The notes under the pieces: generated by a model
Told to the model about the DNA's origin: nothing
Seen by the model: only the letters and a program-made list of their open reading frames with translations
The model's database searches: none
Program-made: the position numbers and the translations under genes
Part shown: in pieces, positions 22,177-28,654 of the stretch
Layout of the letters: the number at the start of each line of letters is the position of its first letter
Numbering within the stretch: the stretch's first letter is position 1
Virus record (IMG/VR): IMGVR_UViG_3300008339_000286
Location: 1 to 32,248 of that record
Strand: one strand, 5' to 3'
DNA length: 32,248 nucleotides
DNA from: a virus

Positions 22177-22685
22177 ACTGTCTTATAGTCAGGCTTAATT
22201 GCCTGGTCAATTGCTTTAAGAATTTCTTGCACCGCAAATTCGGGGAACTCAGAAGTTATTTCATCATAGGTTTCTGTTACCGGTTCGTTGGTTTCTGAAA
22301 CTAATAAATGAAAATATTCTTCAACTCTAGTTTCTTCGATTGCGGCAAAAGTTGCAATTTGTTTTACGGATTTTCCATCAACAATTAAATCATCATCAAG
22401 CAGTTCGATGGTTTGTTTTTCTTTGTTAATGGCTTCCAAAAATTCTTTGCCACCTTCTTCCAAAGTTTTACGCAGGGGCGCGGCAAACTTATCATATAGT
22501 TTGGCAACCTTGTCTTCGGGCGGGTTAACAATCTTGGCGGTGATTTCTTCCATTTCTTTTTTCAATGGAACGCGAACGCGAATATCAAACTTCACTTCGC
22601 CCAGGTCAACGGTTGCTTTTTTAATCTTGGTTTGATCGGCAACAATCTCATAAGACTTGCCTAATTTGCTTGATAGTTTTCCCAT
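22164..22685 (-). CDS. Tail assembly chaperone G-like
   Basis: The 173-residue acidic, helical protein has a beta-rich start (residues 20-45, VKFDIRVRVPLKKEMEEI) and a Glu/Lys-rich body. It lies just after the tail tube gene group and before the tape measure, the standard position of gpG. It ends at the slippery A-run, where a -1 shift yields GT. Together these coat the tape measure during tail assembly and are not in the virion. Its ATG shares a base with the upstream TAA. Confidence 0.86.
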   Translation of the reverse strand: MGKLSSKLGKSYEIVADQTKIKKATVDLGEVKFDIRVRVPLKKEMEEITAKIVNPPEDKVAKLYDKFAAPLRKTLEEGGKEFLEAINKEKQTIELLDDDLIVDGKSVKQIATFAAIEETRVEEYFHLLVSETNEPVTETYDEITSEFPEFAVQEILKAIDQAIKPDYKTVKKN

Positions 22686-22942
22686 TATTCCGATCCCTTA
22701 ACAATCTTTAAGTAAATAGCATTGTTCAACTTCACCGCATATTCGGCGCATTGTTCCGGTGTCATTTTGTCCGCATGGTGTTTGGCGATTTCATAAGCAA
22801 TATGAATTCCTGCCAACCGTTGTTGCGGAAAGCCAAACCAGTTCTTTTGCCCGGTGTTGAATTGAGTTACTAGAAAAGTAAGTAGGGCTTCCGAGTTATT
22901 CGGAAAGGGGTTGTTGGGTATCGTATTATTGTTTATTGTCAT
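22685..22942 (-). CDS. Small protein between tail tube and chaperone G
   Basis: An 85-residue protein with an Asn/Pro-rich first 20 residues and a helical C-terminal two-thirds containing IHIAYEIAKHHADKMTPEQCAEYAVKLNN in two pieces around residues 46-74. No family is recognised. It follows the tail tube terminator hairpin, and its ATG has no obvious ribosome binding site; the only G-run is inside the hairpin stem, which could limit expression. It is probably a tail assembly helper by position. Confidence 0.65.
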   Translation of the reverse strand: MTINNNTIPNNPFPNNSEALLTFLVTQFNTGQKNWFGFPQQRLAGIHIAYEIAKHHADKMTPEQCAEYAVKLNNAIYLKIVKGSE

Positions 22943-22952
22943 ATTTTGTAAA

Positions 22953-22972
22953 CAAGCCCCCGAAGGGGCTTG
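22953..22972 (-). terminator. Hairpin with UUCG loop after the tail tube gene
   Basis: CAAGCCCC (22953-22960) and GGGGCTTG (22965-22972) form a perfect 8-base stem. On the leftward strand the loop is TTCG, a very stable tetraloop, followed by TTTACAAAAT. It lies nine bases after the tail tube stop codon and is expected to lower read-through into the assembly genes. Confidence 0.75.
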
Positions 22973-22981
22973 CCTGCTTAA

Positions 22982-23500
22982 TTAACTATTAGACCAACCA
23001 TAAGCGTTGCCGCCGGTTGGGTGAAGCGTAAAGATAAACTTGCCTTCTGCGCTTGGGCTTAAATCCCATTGCAAACCACCAACGCGGGCGTTGAAAGCGT
23101 AAGCAACGGTATCGGTACCATCGTAAGCGGCGATTACATAAGTACGAATAATCGTACCGTTGTAACCATCATCACGAATTAACAATTGTGCAGGATCGGC
23201 AGGATTCCATGCGGCGGTTACTGTTAAAGAAGTAACCTGGTTTTGCGTGGTGATCTTCGCACCGGTACGCGCACCTGCTACGCTAAATGCCGCAAACGCA
23301 TCATCGGCACCAAACGCGGGAATGGCTTCAACTGGAACTTGAATACCTGCGGTTCCAAGACCACCGGCAGAAGTACCAATAATTGTTTCGGTATCTGCCC
23401 AGGTGCCTAGTTCTGAATCAGTAAAAGGGGTTGGCGTTGCGCCTGATTGTGTCCAAAGGGTTGCAACATAACCCGGAAGAATTTTGTTAATGAGTGCCAT
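22982..23500 (-). CDS. Major tail tube protein
   Basis: The 172-residue protein fits a phage tail tube subunit in size and location between the tail terminator and chaperones. It begins with a short helix and then has beta strands rich in Thr, Ala and Gly, with SLTVTAAWNPADPAQLLIRD in two parts around residues 90-110 and an aromatic C-terminus. Tube proteins of this group vary greatly in sequence. It has a strong AAAGGAA site and a terminator hairpin after it, as expected for an abundant product. Confidence 0.83.
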   Translation of the reverse strand: MALINKILPGYVATLWTQSGATPTPFTDSELGTWADTETIIGTSAGGLGTAGIQVPVEAIPAFGADDAFAAFSVAGARTGAKITTQNQVTSLTVTAAWNPADPAQLLIRDDGYNGTIIRTYVIAAYDGTDTVAYAFNARVGGLQWDLSPSAEGKFIFTLHPTGGNAYGWSNS

Positions 23501-23503
23501 TTT

Positions 23504-23545
23504 TCAATTCCTTTTTGAAAGTGTTAAACAAAAATTTCGTGTCAT
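23504..23545 (-). other. Thirteen-codon mini-frame before the tail tube gene
   Basis: An ATG at 23545 overlaps the tail terminator stop as ATGA and opens a frame of 13 codons that starts MTRNF and stops three bases before the tail tube ATG. The ribosome binding site of the tail tube gene lies inside it. Its first 11 bases, ATGACACGAAA, are identical to those of the short frame after RusA. It may couple translation. Confidence 0.25.
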
Positions 23546-23955
23546 GTTGGTATATCCAAGGTGCAATCCAAAACAATTTGGTTCAACCCCAATTCATTAT
23601 CGTATGTATTGTAAAGCCAATTTACATCGCATTTAGCAGCGAAGAAACCGCTAACGCCGCCAAACTGCCCTGAATATCCATGCAATGATTGTAATATTGT
23701 GTTGCTTAAATTGAAAGCCGTCTGCATGGATTGGGCAAATATATTGACCTGGAATATTGGGCGGTCAATACCTTTATTGTTTTGGGTTTGTCCGGTATAA
23801 ACCGGTTGATGAACATTGCGTAAATTCCAAACCAGGAAAGAAGGTTCGGTTGCAAAGTTGCGGTTAAAACTTGCATATACGGGCGTGGGCGTTACCACCT
23901 GCCCCAACTGGTATTGGATGGCTTCGCCGTACTGGATTGGATTATTCTGCGCCAT
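23542..23955 (-). CDS. Tail terminator protein (DUF3168/gpU-like)
   Basis: Chosen from ATG 23955, giving 137 residues; the frame is open to a TTG at 23994 that overlaps the preceding gene. The ATG directly follows that gene's stop as TAATATG. Features are a GEAIQYQLGQ start, RPIFQVNIFAQSMQTAFNL in two parts around residues 65-82, and a C-terminal strand LNQIVLDCTL. These and the position after the connectors and before the tail tube fit the DUF3168/gpU class that caps the tail tube and joins it to the head. Confidence 0.75.
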   Translation of the reverse strand: MAQNNPIQYGEAIQYQLGQVVTPTPVYASFNRNFATEPSFLVWNLRNVHQPVYTGQTQNNKGIDRPIFQVNIFAQSMQTAFNLSNTILQSLHGYSGQFGGVSGFFAAKCDVNWLYNTYDNELGLNQIVLDCTLDIPT

Positions 23956-23956
23956 A

Positions 23957-24301
23957 TTAAAGTGGTACCGTAGGATCGTTTCGATAGCAAACAAAGGTTA
24001 CCTTTTGGCGATCATTTGATTCGCGCACATCGGTAATCCGGTATTCCTGTCCGCGCCAGGTGATACTGTAATCATCCTGGTTAATACTCATGGTGCGGGT
24101 GTTAGGCGTGTAGTTAACTGTTAGGTTAATTAAGTCCGAATAAACCCGGTACCGTTCGGATATACGCAACATATTCGATACATCGGAAACCAGGGCGCGG
24201 GTAGTAAACCACTTCGTTTTTGAAGTTGATTGTTCCCCTAAACTGTTAACGGTAGTGTTAACAGTATTTATATCAATGGTTTCATAGCGAACGATTGTCA
24301 T
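23957..24301 (-). CDS. Head-tail adaptor / head closure protein
   Basis: A 114-residue protein of small beta-barrel type, with FTTRALVSDVSNMLRISE in two parts near residues 32-49 and a C-terminal WRGQEYRITDVRESNDRQKV region near 82-101. The 'WRGQEYRI-D' strand is typical for phage head closure or adaptor proteins, such as HK97 gp7/lambda FII-like and SPP1 gp16-like. Position between gp6-like connector and tail terminator agrees. The ATG shares a base with the connector's TAA. Confidence 0.75.
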   Translation of the reverse strand: MTIVRYETIDINTVNTTVNSLGEQSTSKTKWFTTRALVSDVSNMLRISERYRVYSDLINLTVNYTPNTRTMSINQDDYSITWRGQEYRITDVRESNDRQKVTFVCYRNDPTVPL

Positions 24302-24972
24302 TACATAACCAGGGTTTTGTATGGGCGCAACAACTGATCTACGCCGTATGGAATAGGTGCGCGTTGCCCAACCGTTGCGCCAACTGCATCGCGGGAGTTG
24401 TAGTAATGCGTTAACAATAACAATCCTGCTTGCTTCACCGCAGGATAAGTTGCAACTTCGCTTGCATTAACTGTAAATAATGCTTCAATTGGATTGGCAA
24501 TATTCTGCGCCAATGGTGTTGGAATACCTTGCGTTACGATAATTCGGCTACCAGTTGGATCGTAGTAATAATCCGCAGGATCAAGCGGGGTACGAACTGC
24601 GCCGCTAGTGCCTGCCCAATATGCCACTTCGTTAATGGTTACCCCTGCCGCGCCCGGCGAAGATTCCGGCAAATCCAAATAAACCGCCGTACCGTTTACA
24701 ACAAACCCAGGGTTTGAATAGTAAGTACGGTATTGGGTATTAACAATTGCTAATCCCAAATAATCTTCAATCGCAAAACGAACCGCCAAACCTAAACTGT
24801 TAATGTAAGCATCTTGGCTTTCATCATCTATCAGGTTAAGTTGTTGGGTCATTTCTTCAAGCGTTAGCCAGGTTGTAACAACATCCCGGTTAACCTGTTC
24901 AATCTTTTCATAATTGAACGGGTTTCTATTGCTTGCGTAAAACGGGGCAATTGTTTGGTTTTCAACCGCCAT
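24301..24972 (-). CDS. Head-tail connector (gp6-like)
   Basis: The 223-residue protein has a helix with LTLEEMTQQLNL and DAYINSLGLAVRFAIEDYLG near residues 36-74, a beta-rich middle, and a C-terminal helix VKQAGLLLLTHYYNSRDA near 180-197 ending in PYGVDQLLRPY. This matches gp6-like connectors, which form a ring below the portal. It follows the capsid genes and has a strong AGGGGG site. Confidence 0.85.
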   Translation of the reverse strand: MAVENQTIAPFYASNRNPFNYEKIEQVNRDVVTTWLTLEEMTQQLNLIDDESQDAYINSLGLAVRFAIEDYLGLAIVNTQYRTYYSNPGFVVNGTAVYLDLPESSPGAAGVTINEVAYWAGTSGAVRTPLDPADYYYDPTGSRIIVTQGIPTPLAQNIANPIEALFTVNASEVATYPAVKQAGLLLLTHYYNSRDAVGATVGQRAPIPYGVDQLLRPYKTLVM

Positions 24973-24986
24973 GATTACCCCCTAAA

Positions 24987-26315
24987 TTAACCGACTAAAC
25001 GAACACCCGCGAAAACATCCAGGATCGTGCTACAAACGCGCTTCTCTGCAAATAGGTACACGAACCCTGGCGCAGTTTGATCGAAGCGTTTGATACTCAT
25101 TTGGTTGTTATCTGCGATGGTTACAAAGCGTTCCCAATCTGCCAAGTAAACGGGGTTGTTACCTGCACCCGCAACTTCCATATATGGGTTAGGGATTACC
25201 CTATGTCCAAAGATATATACAACTGCGCCGCCATCGTCATCGCCGGCTTCAACAAACATTGGCGAACCGCCGGTTGAACCTTTTAATTTGCGGATTGCAC
25301 CAATCGTAGTTGGGTGCATCATCCAACAAGTAGAAGGTTTGAACAAATACTGGGCGGGTAATGCCGCCATTAAATTTGCTAAATCGTCATACGATACTGC
25401 GCCTGCGCTTGCCTGGTTAACTTCCAATACGGTATGAATACCATTAGTAATCGCGCTACCGTTTGAACCAAACGCCGCCGCGCTAGTGCTACCAGGGTAA
25501 GAGTTCAAACCACGCAAGCCGCTTGTTGCGCCGTATGCGGTAGTAGTGCTACCTGCCTGGTCATTGTTTAGCATCATGGATTGGGCTTCAACCTGGGAAA
25601 ACTCCAGGGCTAAATCCATAACCAATGTTTCTTCCAGGTTATCAATATCGGAAAGGATTGCAGTACGAACTGGCAATACCGCGTTTACATCGCGAATCGG
25701 CAATTGCCAAAATGCGGTTGCCTGATTTGGCGAACCTTCATTGGTGTTAATGCCATAACCCCAGGGGTTTGTTGCATCCTGGGAGTTACCAGTTTTAACA
25801 ACAAACGCCTGATCGGAACCGGTAGTTACGATTTGGCGCGATACTTGGCGAAAAGGGTTTGCAAGGCGAAGTGATGCAAACGCATCATCGTATATAACGC
25901 GCCCGCCAACATCCGAACCTGAACCAGTTAACGCGCTTGCTTCGCGCAAGTTAACCGTTGCTTGCCCTTCAAGTAGGGCTTCTTTAATGCCTTGAAATAT
26001 TGCGCTATTATCCATTTTCCTTAGTTCCTTTTCTGCCCATGTTTTGCCAGGATCACCACCCCACAATGCCCACGCGATACGCCCCGCACTTGGGTACCCA
26101 TCCTCGCCAGGCTTCCAACCTTTGCCCTGCTTATCTACTTCATGCCGGGCAAAATAACTAACCATTCGTGCAATTGTCGCGCGGGGTAAATCCTTACCGT
26201 TGCTAATATCACGCGCCCTTGCAACTCCAACTTCTGTACCACCTCGCCCAAATTCCTTACGCCATTCTAAGCCCCTGCGGGCTTCTGCTTTCATAGCATC
26301 GGTTGGTTTAGGCAT
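24987..26315 (-). CDS. Second HK97-fold capsid paralogue with alternative N-terminal domain
   Basis: Residues from about 125 to the end (442) are clearly related to the capsid protein encoded upstream: both have EASALTGSG, LRLANP, WGY and WQL blocks, EFSQVE, DQAGSTTT, GLRGL and YPG in the same order, and end in RFDQTAPGF or RYDQTAPGF and EKRVCS. In place of the coiled-coil delta domain it has about 100 residues of a different domain: ARRGLEWRKEFGRGG near 12-26, FARHEVDKQGKGW near 55-67 and YPSAGRIAWALWGGDPG near 74-90. I have met this domain in other phage structural proteins but cannot name it. An internal ATG at 26015 could yield the capsid domain alone. It may be a minor shell protein or a second major one. 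Confidence 0.85.
   Translation of the reverse strand: MPKPTDAMKAEARRGLEWRKEFGRGGTEVGVARARDISNGKDLPRATIARMVSYFARHEVDKQGKGWKPGEDGYPSAGRIAWALWGGDPGKTWAEKELRKMDNSAIFQGIKEALLEGQATVNLREASALTGSGSDVGGRVIYDDAFASLRLANPFRQVSRQIVTTGSDQAFVVKTGNSQDATNPWGYGINTNEGSPNQATAFWQLPIRDVNAVLPVRTAILSDIDNLEETLVMDLALEFSQVEAQSMMLNNDQAGSTTTAYGATSGLRGLNSYPGSTSAAAFGSNGSAITNGIHTVLEVNQASAGAVSYDDLANLMAALPAQYLFKPSTCWMMHPTTIGAIRKLKGSTGGSPMFVEAGDDDGGAVVYIFGHRVIPNPYMEVAGAGNNPVYLADWERFVTIADNNQMSIKRFDQTAPGFVYLFAEKRVCSTILDVFAGVRLVG
26013..26030 (-). promoter_or_regulatory. Internal ribosome binding site and start in the capsid paralogue
   Basis: On the leftward strand AAGGAACTAAGGAAA (26030-26016) lies directly before an in-frame ATG at 26015-26013, which is codon 101. 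Two AAGGA copies precede it, one at usable spacing. Initiation here would produce a 342-residue capsid protein without the N-terminal domain. Confidence 0.45.
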
Positions 26316-26340
26316 TTATCTTTTTCTATTCATTTAAGAA

Positions 26341-26357
26341 GGGGGGCAAAGCCCCCC
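26341..26357 (-). terminator. GC hairpin between the two capsid genes
   Basis: GGGGGGC (26341-26347) pairs with GCCCCCC (26351-26357) across a 3-base loop. On the leftward strand TTCTTAAATG follows, giving a weak T-tract. It lies seven bases after the stop of capsid gene 1 and is expected to reduce transcription of the paralogue. Confidence 0.7.
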
Positions 26358-26364
26358 AACTTTA

Positions 26365-27681
26365 TTACGCGCCCGTTGCGGTAGAACGGTAACGAATGAT
26401 TGCAAATGGATCAACAACGCTAGAACAAACGCGCTTCTCACCGTAGAAGGTGATAAAGCCAGGTGCGGTTTGATCGTAACGGCGTAGAACCATGTTCAAA
26501 CGGTCAACAATGGTATGTCCGCGAGTAAAATCACCGAAGTACATTGGGTACTTAGAAACGGTACCAGGTGATGCGCCTGCGGCAACTGGGCTATCAACAT
26601 AGTTGTTAACAACTACATCGTAACCTAGCAACTTACCAACAATACCTTCGTAAACGCCAGGTGCCATGCGTTCAAATACTGGGGTGTTGTTATCGTCAAC
26701 CATGCCACGAATAAACGAAAGCATCAATGGCGAAACCATGAACTTATTGTTAGCGTTCCAATATTGTTGTGGAAGGCTATGCAAGAAGTTGATAAGGTCA
26801 GCAAAGACCATTTGGCTTGTTCCGCCTGCGGCGTTGGTGGTCAACTGGTCATAAGTTGCAATGCTATGCAAACCTGCGCTTGCGCCAGTTCCGCTAGAAC
26901 CAAATGCGGCGGTAGAAATTGTGCCACCGGTGTAAGTACCGTTTGCGCCAGGATAGTAATCCAAACCACGCAAACCGTTTGTGCCACCGGTTGCAGTAGT
27001 TGTAGAACCTGCCTGGTCATCGTTGGCGATCATGGATGCGCCCTCAACTTGCGAGAACTCAACCAACATATCATCAACCACATTGGCTTCCAAACCATCA
27101 ATATCATCCAAAGCCGCAGTACGGATTGGGAATTGGGTGTTGATGTCTTGCAAAGTCAATTGCCAAATGTTTGTATTCTCAGTAGTTGCGGCACCATTGT
27201 TCTGAATGGTGTAACCCCATGATGCGCCTGCGTTACCTGTCTTAGCGCGGAACTGATAGGTTGCGCCATCGGTAGATACATTGCGTGAAAGTCCGCGCAT
27301 TGGGTTTGCCAAACGCAAGGCATGGAATACGGGATCGTATGCAGTACGACCACCAACGCCCGCGCCCGAACCGGTCAATGCAGATGCTTCGTTTAGGTAG
27401 GCATCGTACTGATCGACTGATTCAAACATTTTGATTTCTTTTTCAAGGCTATTGCCCTTTGAAATGAACTCTTTAAGTTGTGATTTAACCATGCGGTTAA
27501 CATCACTCTTAATGGTTTTTGCAGGTGCCTGGATAATTGCGGGTGCCTTAACTTCTGCAACCTTGGCTTCCAGGGCGGCTAACTTCTCGGCAACTTCAAC
27601 CTTAACGGCTTCAACTGCTTCTGCAATCTTGGATTCATTTTGTGCCGCGATTGCATCTAATTTTTCAAATACTTTTTCCAT
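26365..27681 (-). CDS. Major capsid protein 1, HK97 fold with delta domain
   Basis: The 438-residue protein has an N-terminal charged coiled coil (about 1-95) like the HK97 delta scaffold, removed by the protease during maturation. The mature part probably starts near EASALTGSG at 98-106. Then come LRLANPMRGLSR, a WGY strand, EFSQVE, the DQAGSTTT loop and the C-terminal RYDQTAPGF and EKRVCS. It follows the protease by 12 bases and has a good AAAGGAAG site. A terminator-like hairpin behind it fits high expression. It is the more standard of the two capsid proteins and is probably the main shell subunit. Confidence 0.93.
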   Translation of the reverse strand: MEKVFEKLDAIAAQNESKIAEAVEAVKVEVAEKLAALEAKVAEVKAPAIIQAPAKTIKSDVNRMVKSQLKEFISKGNSLEKEIKMFESVDQYDAYLNEASALTGSGAGVGGRTAYDPVFHALRLANPMRGLSRNVSTDGATYQFRAKTGNAGASWGYTIQNNGAATTENTNIWQLTLQDINTQFPIRTAALDDIDGLEANVVDDMLVEFSQVEGASMIANDDQAGSTTTATGGTNGLRGLDYYPGANGTYTGGTISTAAFGSSGTGASAGLHSIATYDQLTTNAAGGTSQMVFADLINFLHSLPQQYWNANNKFMVSPLMLSFIRGMVDDNNTPVFERMAPGVYEGIVGKLLGYDVVVNNYVDSPVAAGASPGTVSKYPMYFGDFTRGHTIVDRLNMVLRRYDQTAPGFITFYGEKRVCSSVVDPFAIIRYRSTATGA

Positions 27682-27693
27682 TTTTCGCTTCCT

Positions 27694-28524
27694 TTAAGAA
27701 ATGCGTTTTTCCAATGCCTTTTCTAGTTCGCGTAATTCAAATGCGCGTACCAGTTCGGCTTCCATGTCCACCGCATCCGCTTCACACGAACTTGGGGTTT
27801 CCTGAACAACCTCTTGTTTCACCTCACGCGAAACCAAAAGTTTTTTCAGAATTGAAGATGCGGTGGTTGCATCTTTTCGGGAAACGCCTGCCTCACGCAA
27901 GAGTTTTTCGATTACTCGCGGATTCGGATTACCTTCCGCATCAAATGCTTCCAAGGCATGAATTTCTGCGCTTGGGTTATTTGGGTACATTACAACGGAT
28001 ACTTCACGCAAACCGCCTTTAGTGATTTGGAAATATGCATCATCGGATTGCCATTTTGGATTCGAATAGATTGAACCATCCGTTCCAGGCATTAGGGGTT
28101 CGCCTTCGGCATCAACCCAACAGGCTTCTTCGGCAAATGCGCCAACGGAAACGCCACCAAATAGATTGGGGCTTTCTTTTAATACGGTATATAAATCGTT
28201 GCCGGCAACGGTGTTCAAGAACAACTTGCCTTTAGCGGTCATGCCTTCATCGTCAAAATCAAATTCGTACCATTCGCCAACTGGCATATCCATATCGTTA
28301 TGGTTCAAAAACATTGGTAATGGTTTGCCGGCTTCGCGGAACTCCATCGCCCAATCCATAAATCCTTCGGGTTGGTAATTAAATTTGCGACCATCCGCAC
28401 CTTCCCTCGCGCCCCAGGTGGTAACGCGGGCTTCCATCATTCCCGATGGAACTGCGGCTTCATTCGCGGATTCGTTAACCTTTAATTTTGCTTCGCAAAC
28501 TAGGCTTAAATTCGGTAGTTTCAT
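27694..28524 (-). CDS. Prohead maturation protease (HK97 type)
   Basis: This serine protease cuts the capsid delta domain. The 276 residues have an EGFMDWA helix near residues 53-59, FLNHND with catalytic His75, a GEWYEF strand and GGVSVGAF with Ser126, followed by LREVSVVMYPNNPSA, the usual end of the protease domain. The C-terminal 80 residues, from about 200, are helical and charged, and may be a scaffold-like segment. A GGGGTGA ribosome binding site stands before the start. It sits between portal and capsid as is normal. Confidence 0.9.
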   Translation of the reverse strand: MKLPNLSLVCEAKLKVNESANEAAVPSGMMEARVTTWGAREGADGRKFNYQPEGFMDWAMEFREAGKPLPMFLNHNDMDMPVGEWYEFDFDDEGMTAKGKLFLNTVAGNDLYTVLKESPNLFGGVSVGAFAEEACWVDAEGEPLMPGTDGSIYSNPKWQSDDAYFQITKGGLREVSVVMYPNNPSAEIHALEAFDAEGNPNPRVIEKLLREAGVSRKDATTASSILKKLLVSREVKQEVVQETPSSCEADAVDMEAELVRAFELRELEKALEKRIS

Positions 28525-28654
28525 GTATCACCCCATGATGAATTGATTGGTTATCGTCTGTTATCTTGTGGGGCGTATTACCTTTACGCAGTTTAACATT
28601 TGGCTTCTTGATTTGGGAAGCCATTGTTAGCAATATTTTATTTAACAAATTCAT
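28475..28654 (-). CDS. Overlooked 59-residue basic protein between portal and protease
   Basis: The ATG at 28654 overlaps the portal stop as ATGA. The frame runs 59 codons to a TAA at 28475-28477, crossing the 126-base gap and overlapping the protease start by 50 bases. The product is basic: residues 1-10 hydrophobic, then SQIKKPNVKLRKGN at 13-26 and a His-containing middle. No family is recognised and no cysteine or membrane span is present. It fills an otherwise empty gap, and the coupled start is the pattern used across this genome. An alternative start is ATG 28624. Confidence 0.55.
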   Translation of the reverse strand: MNLLNKILLTMASQIKKPNVKLRKGNTPHKITDDNQSIHHGVIHETTEFKPSLRSKIKG

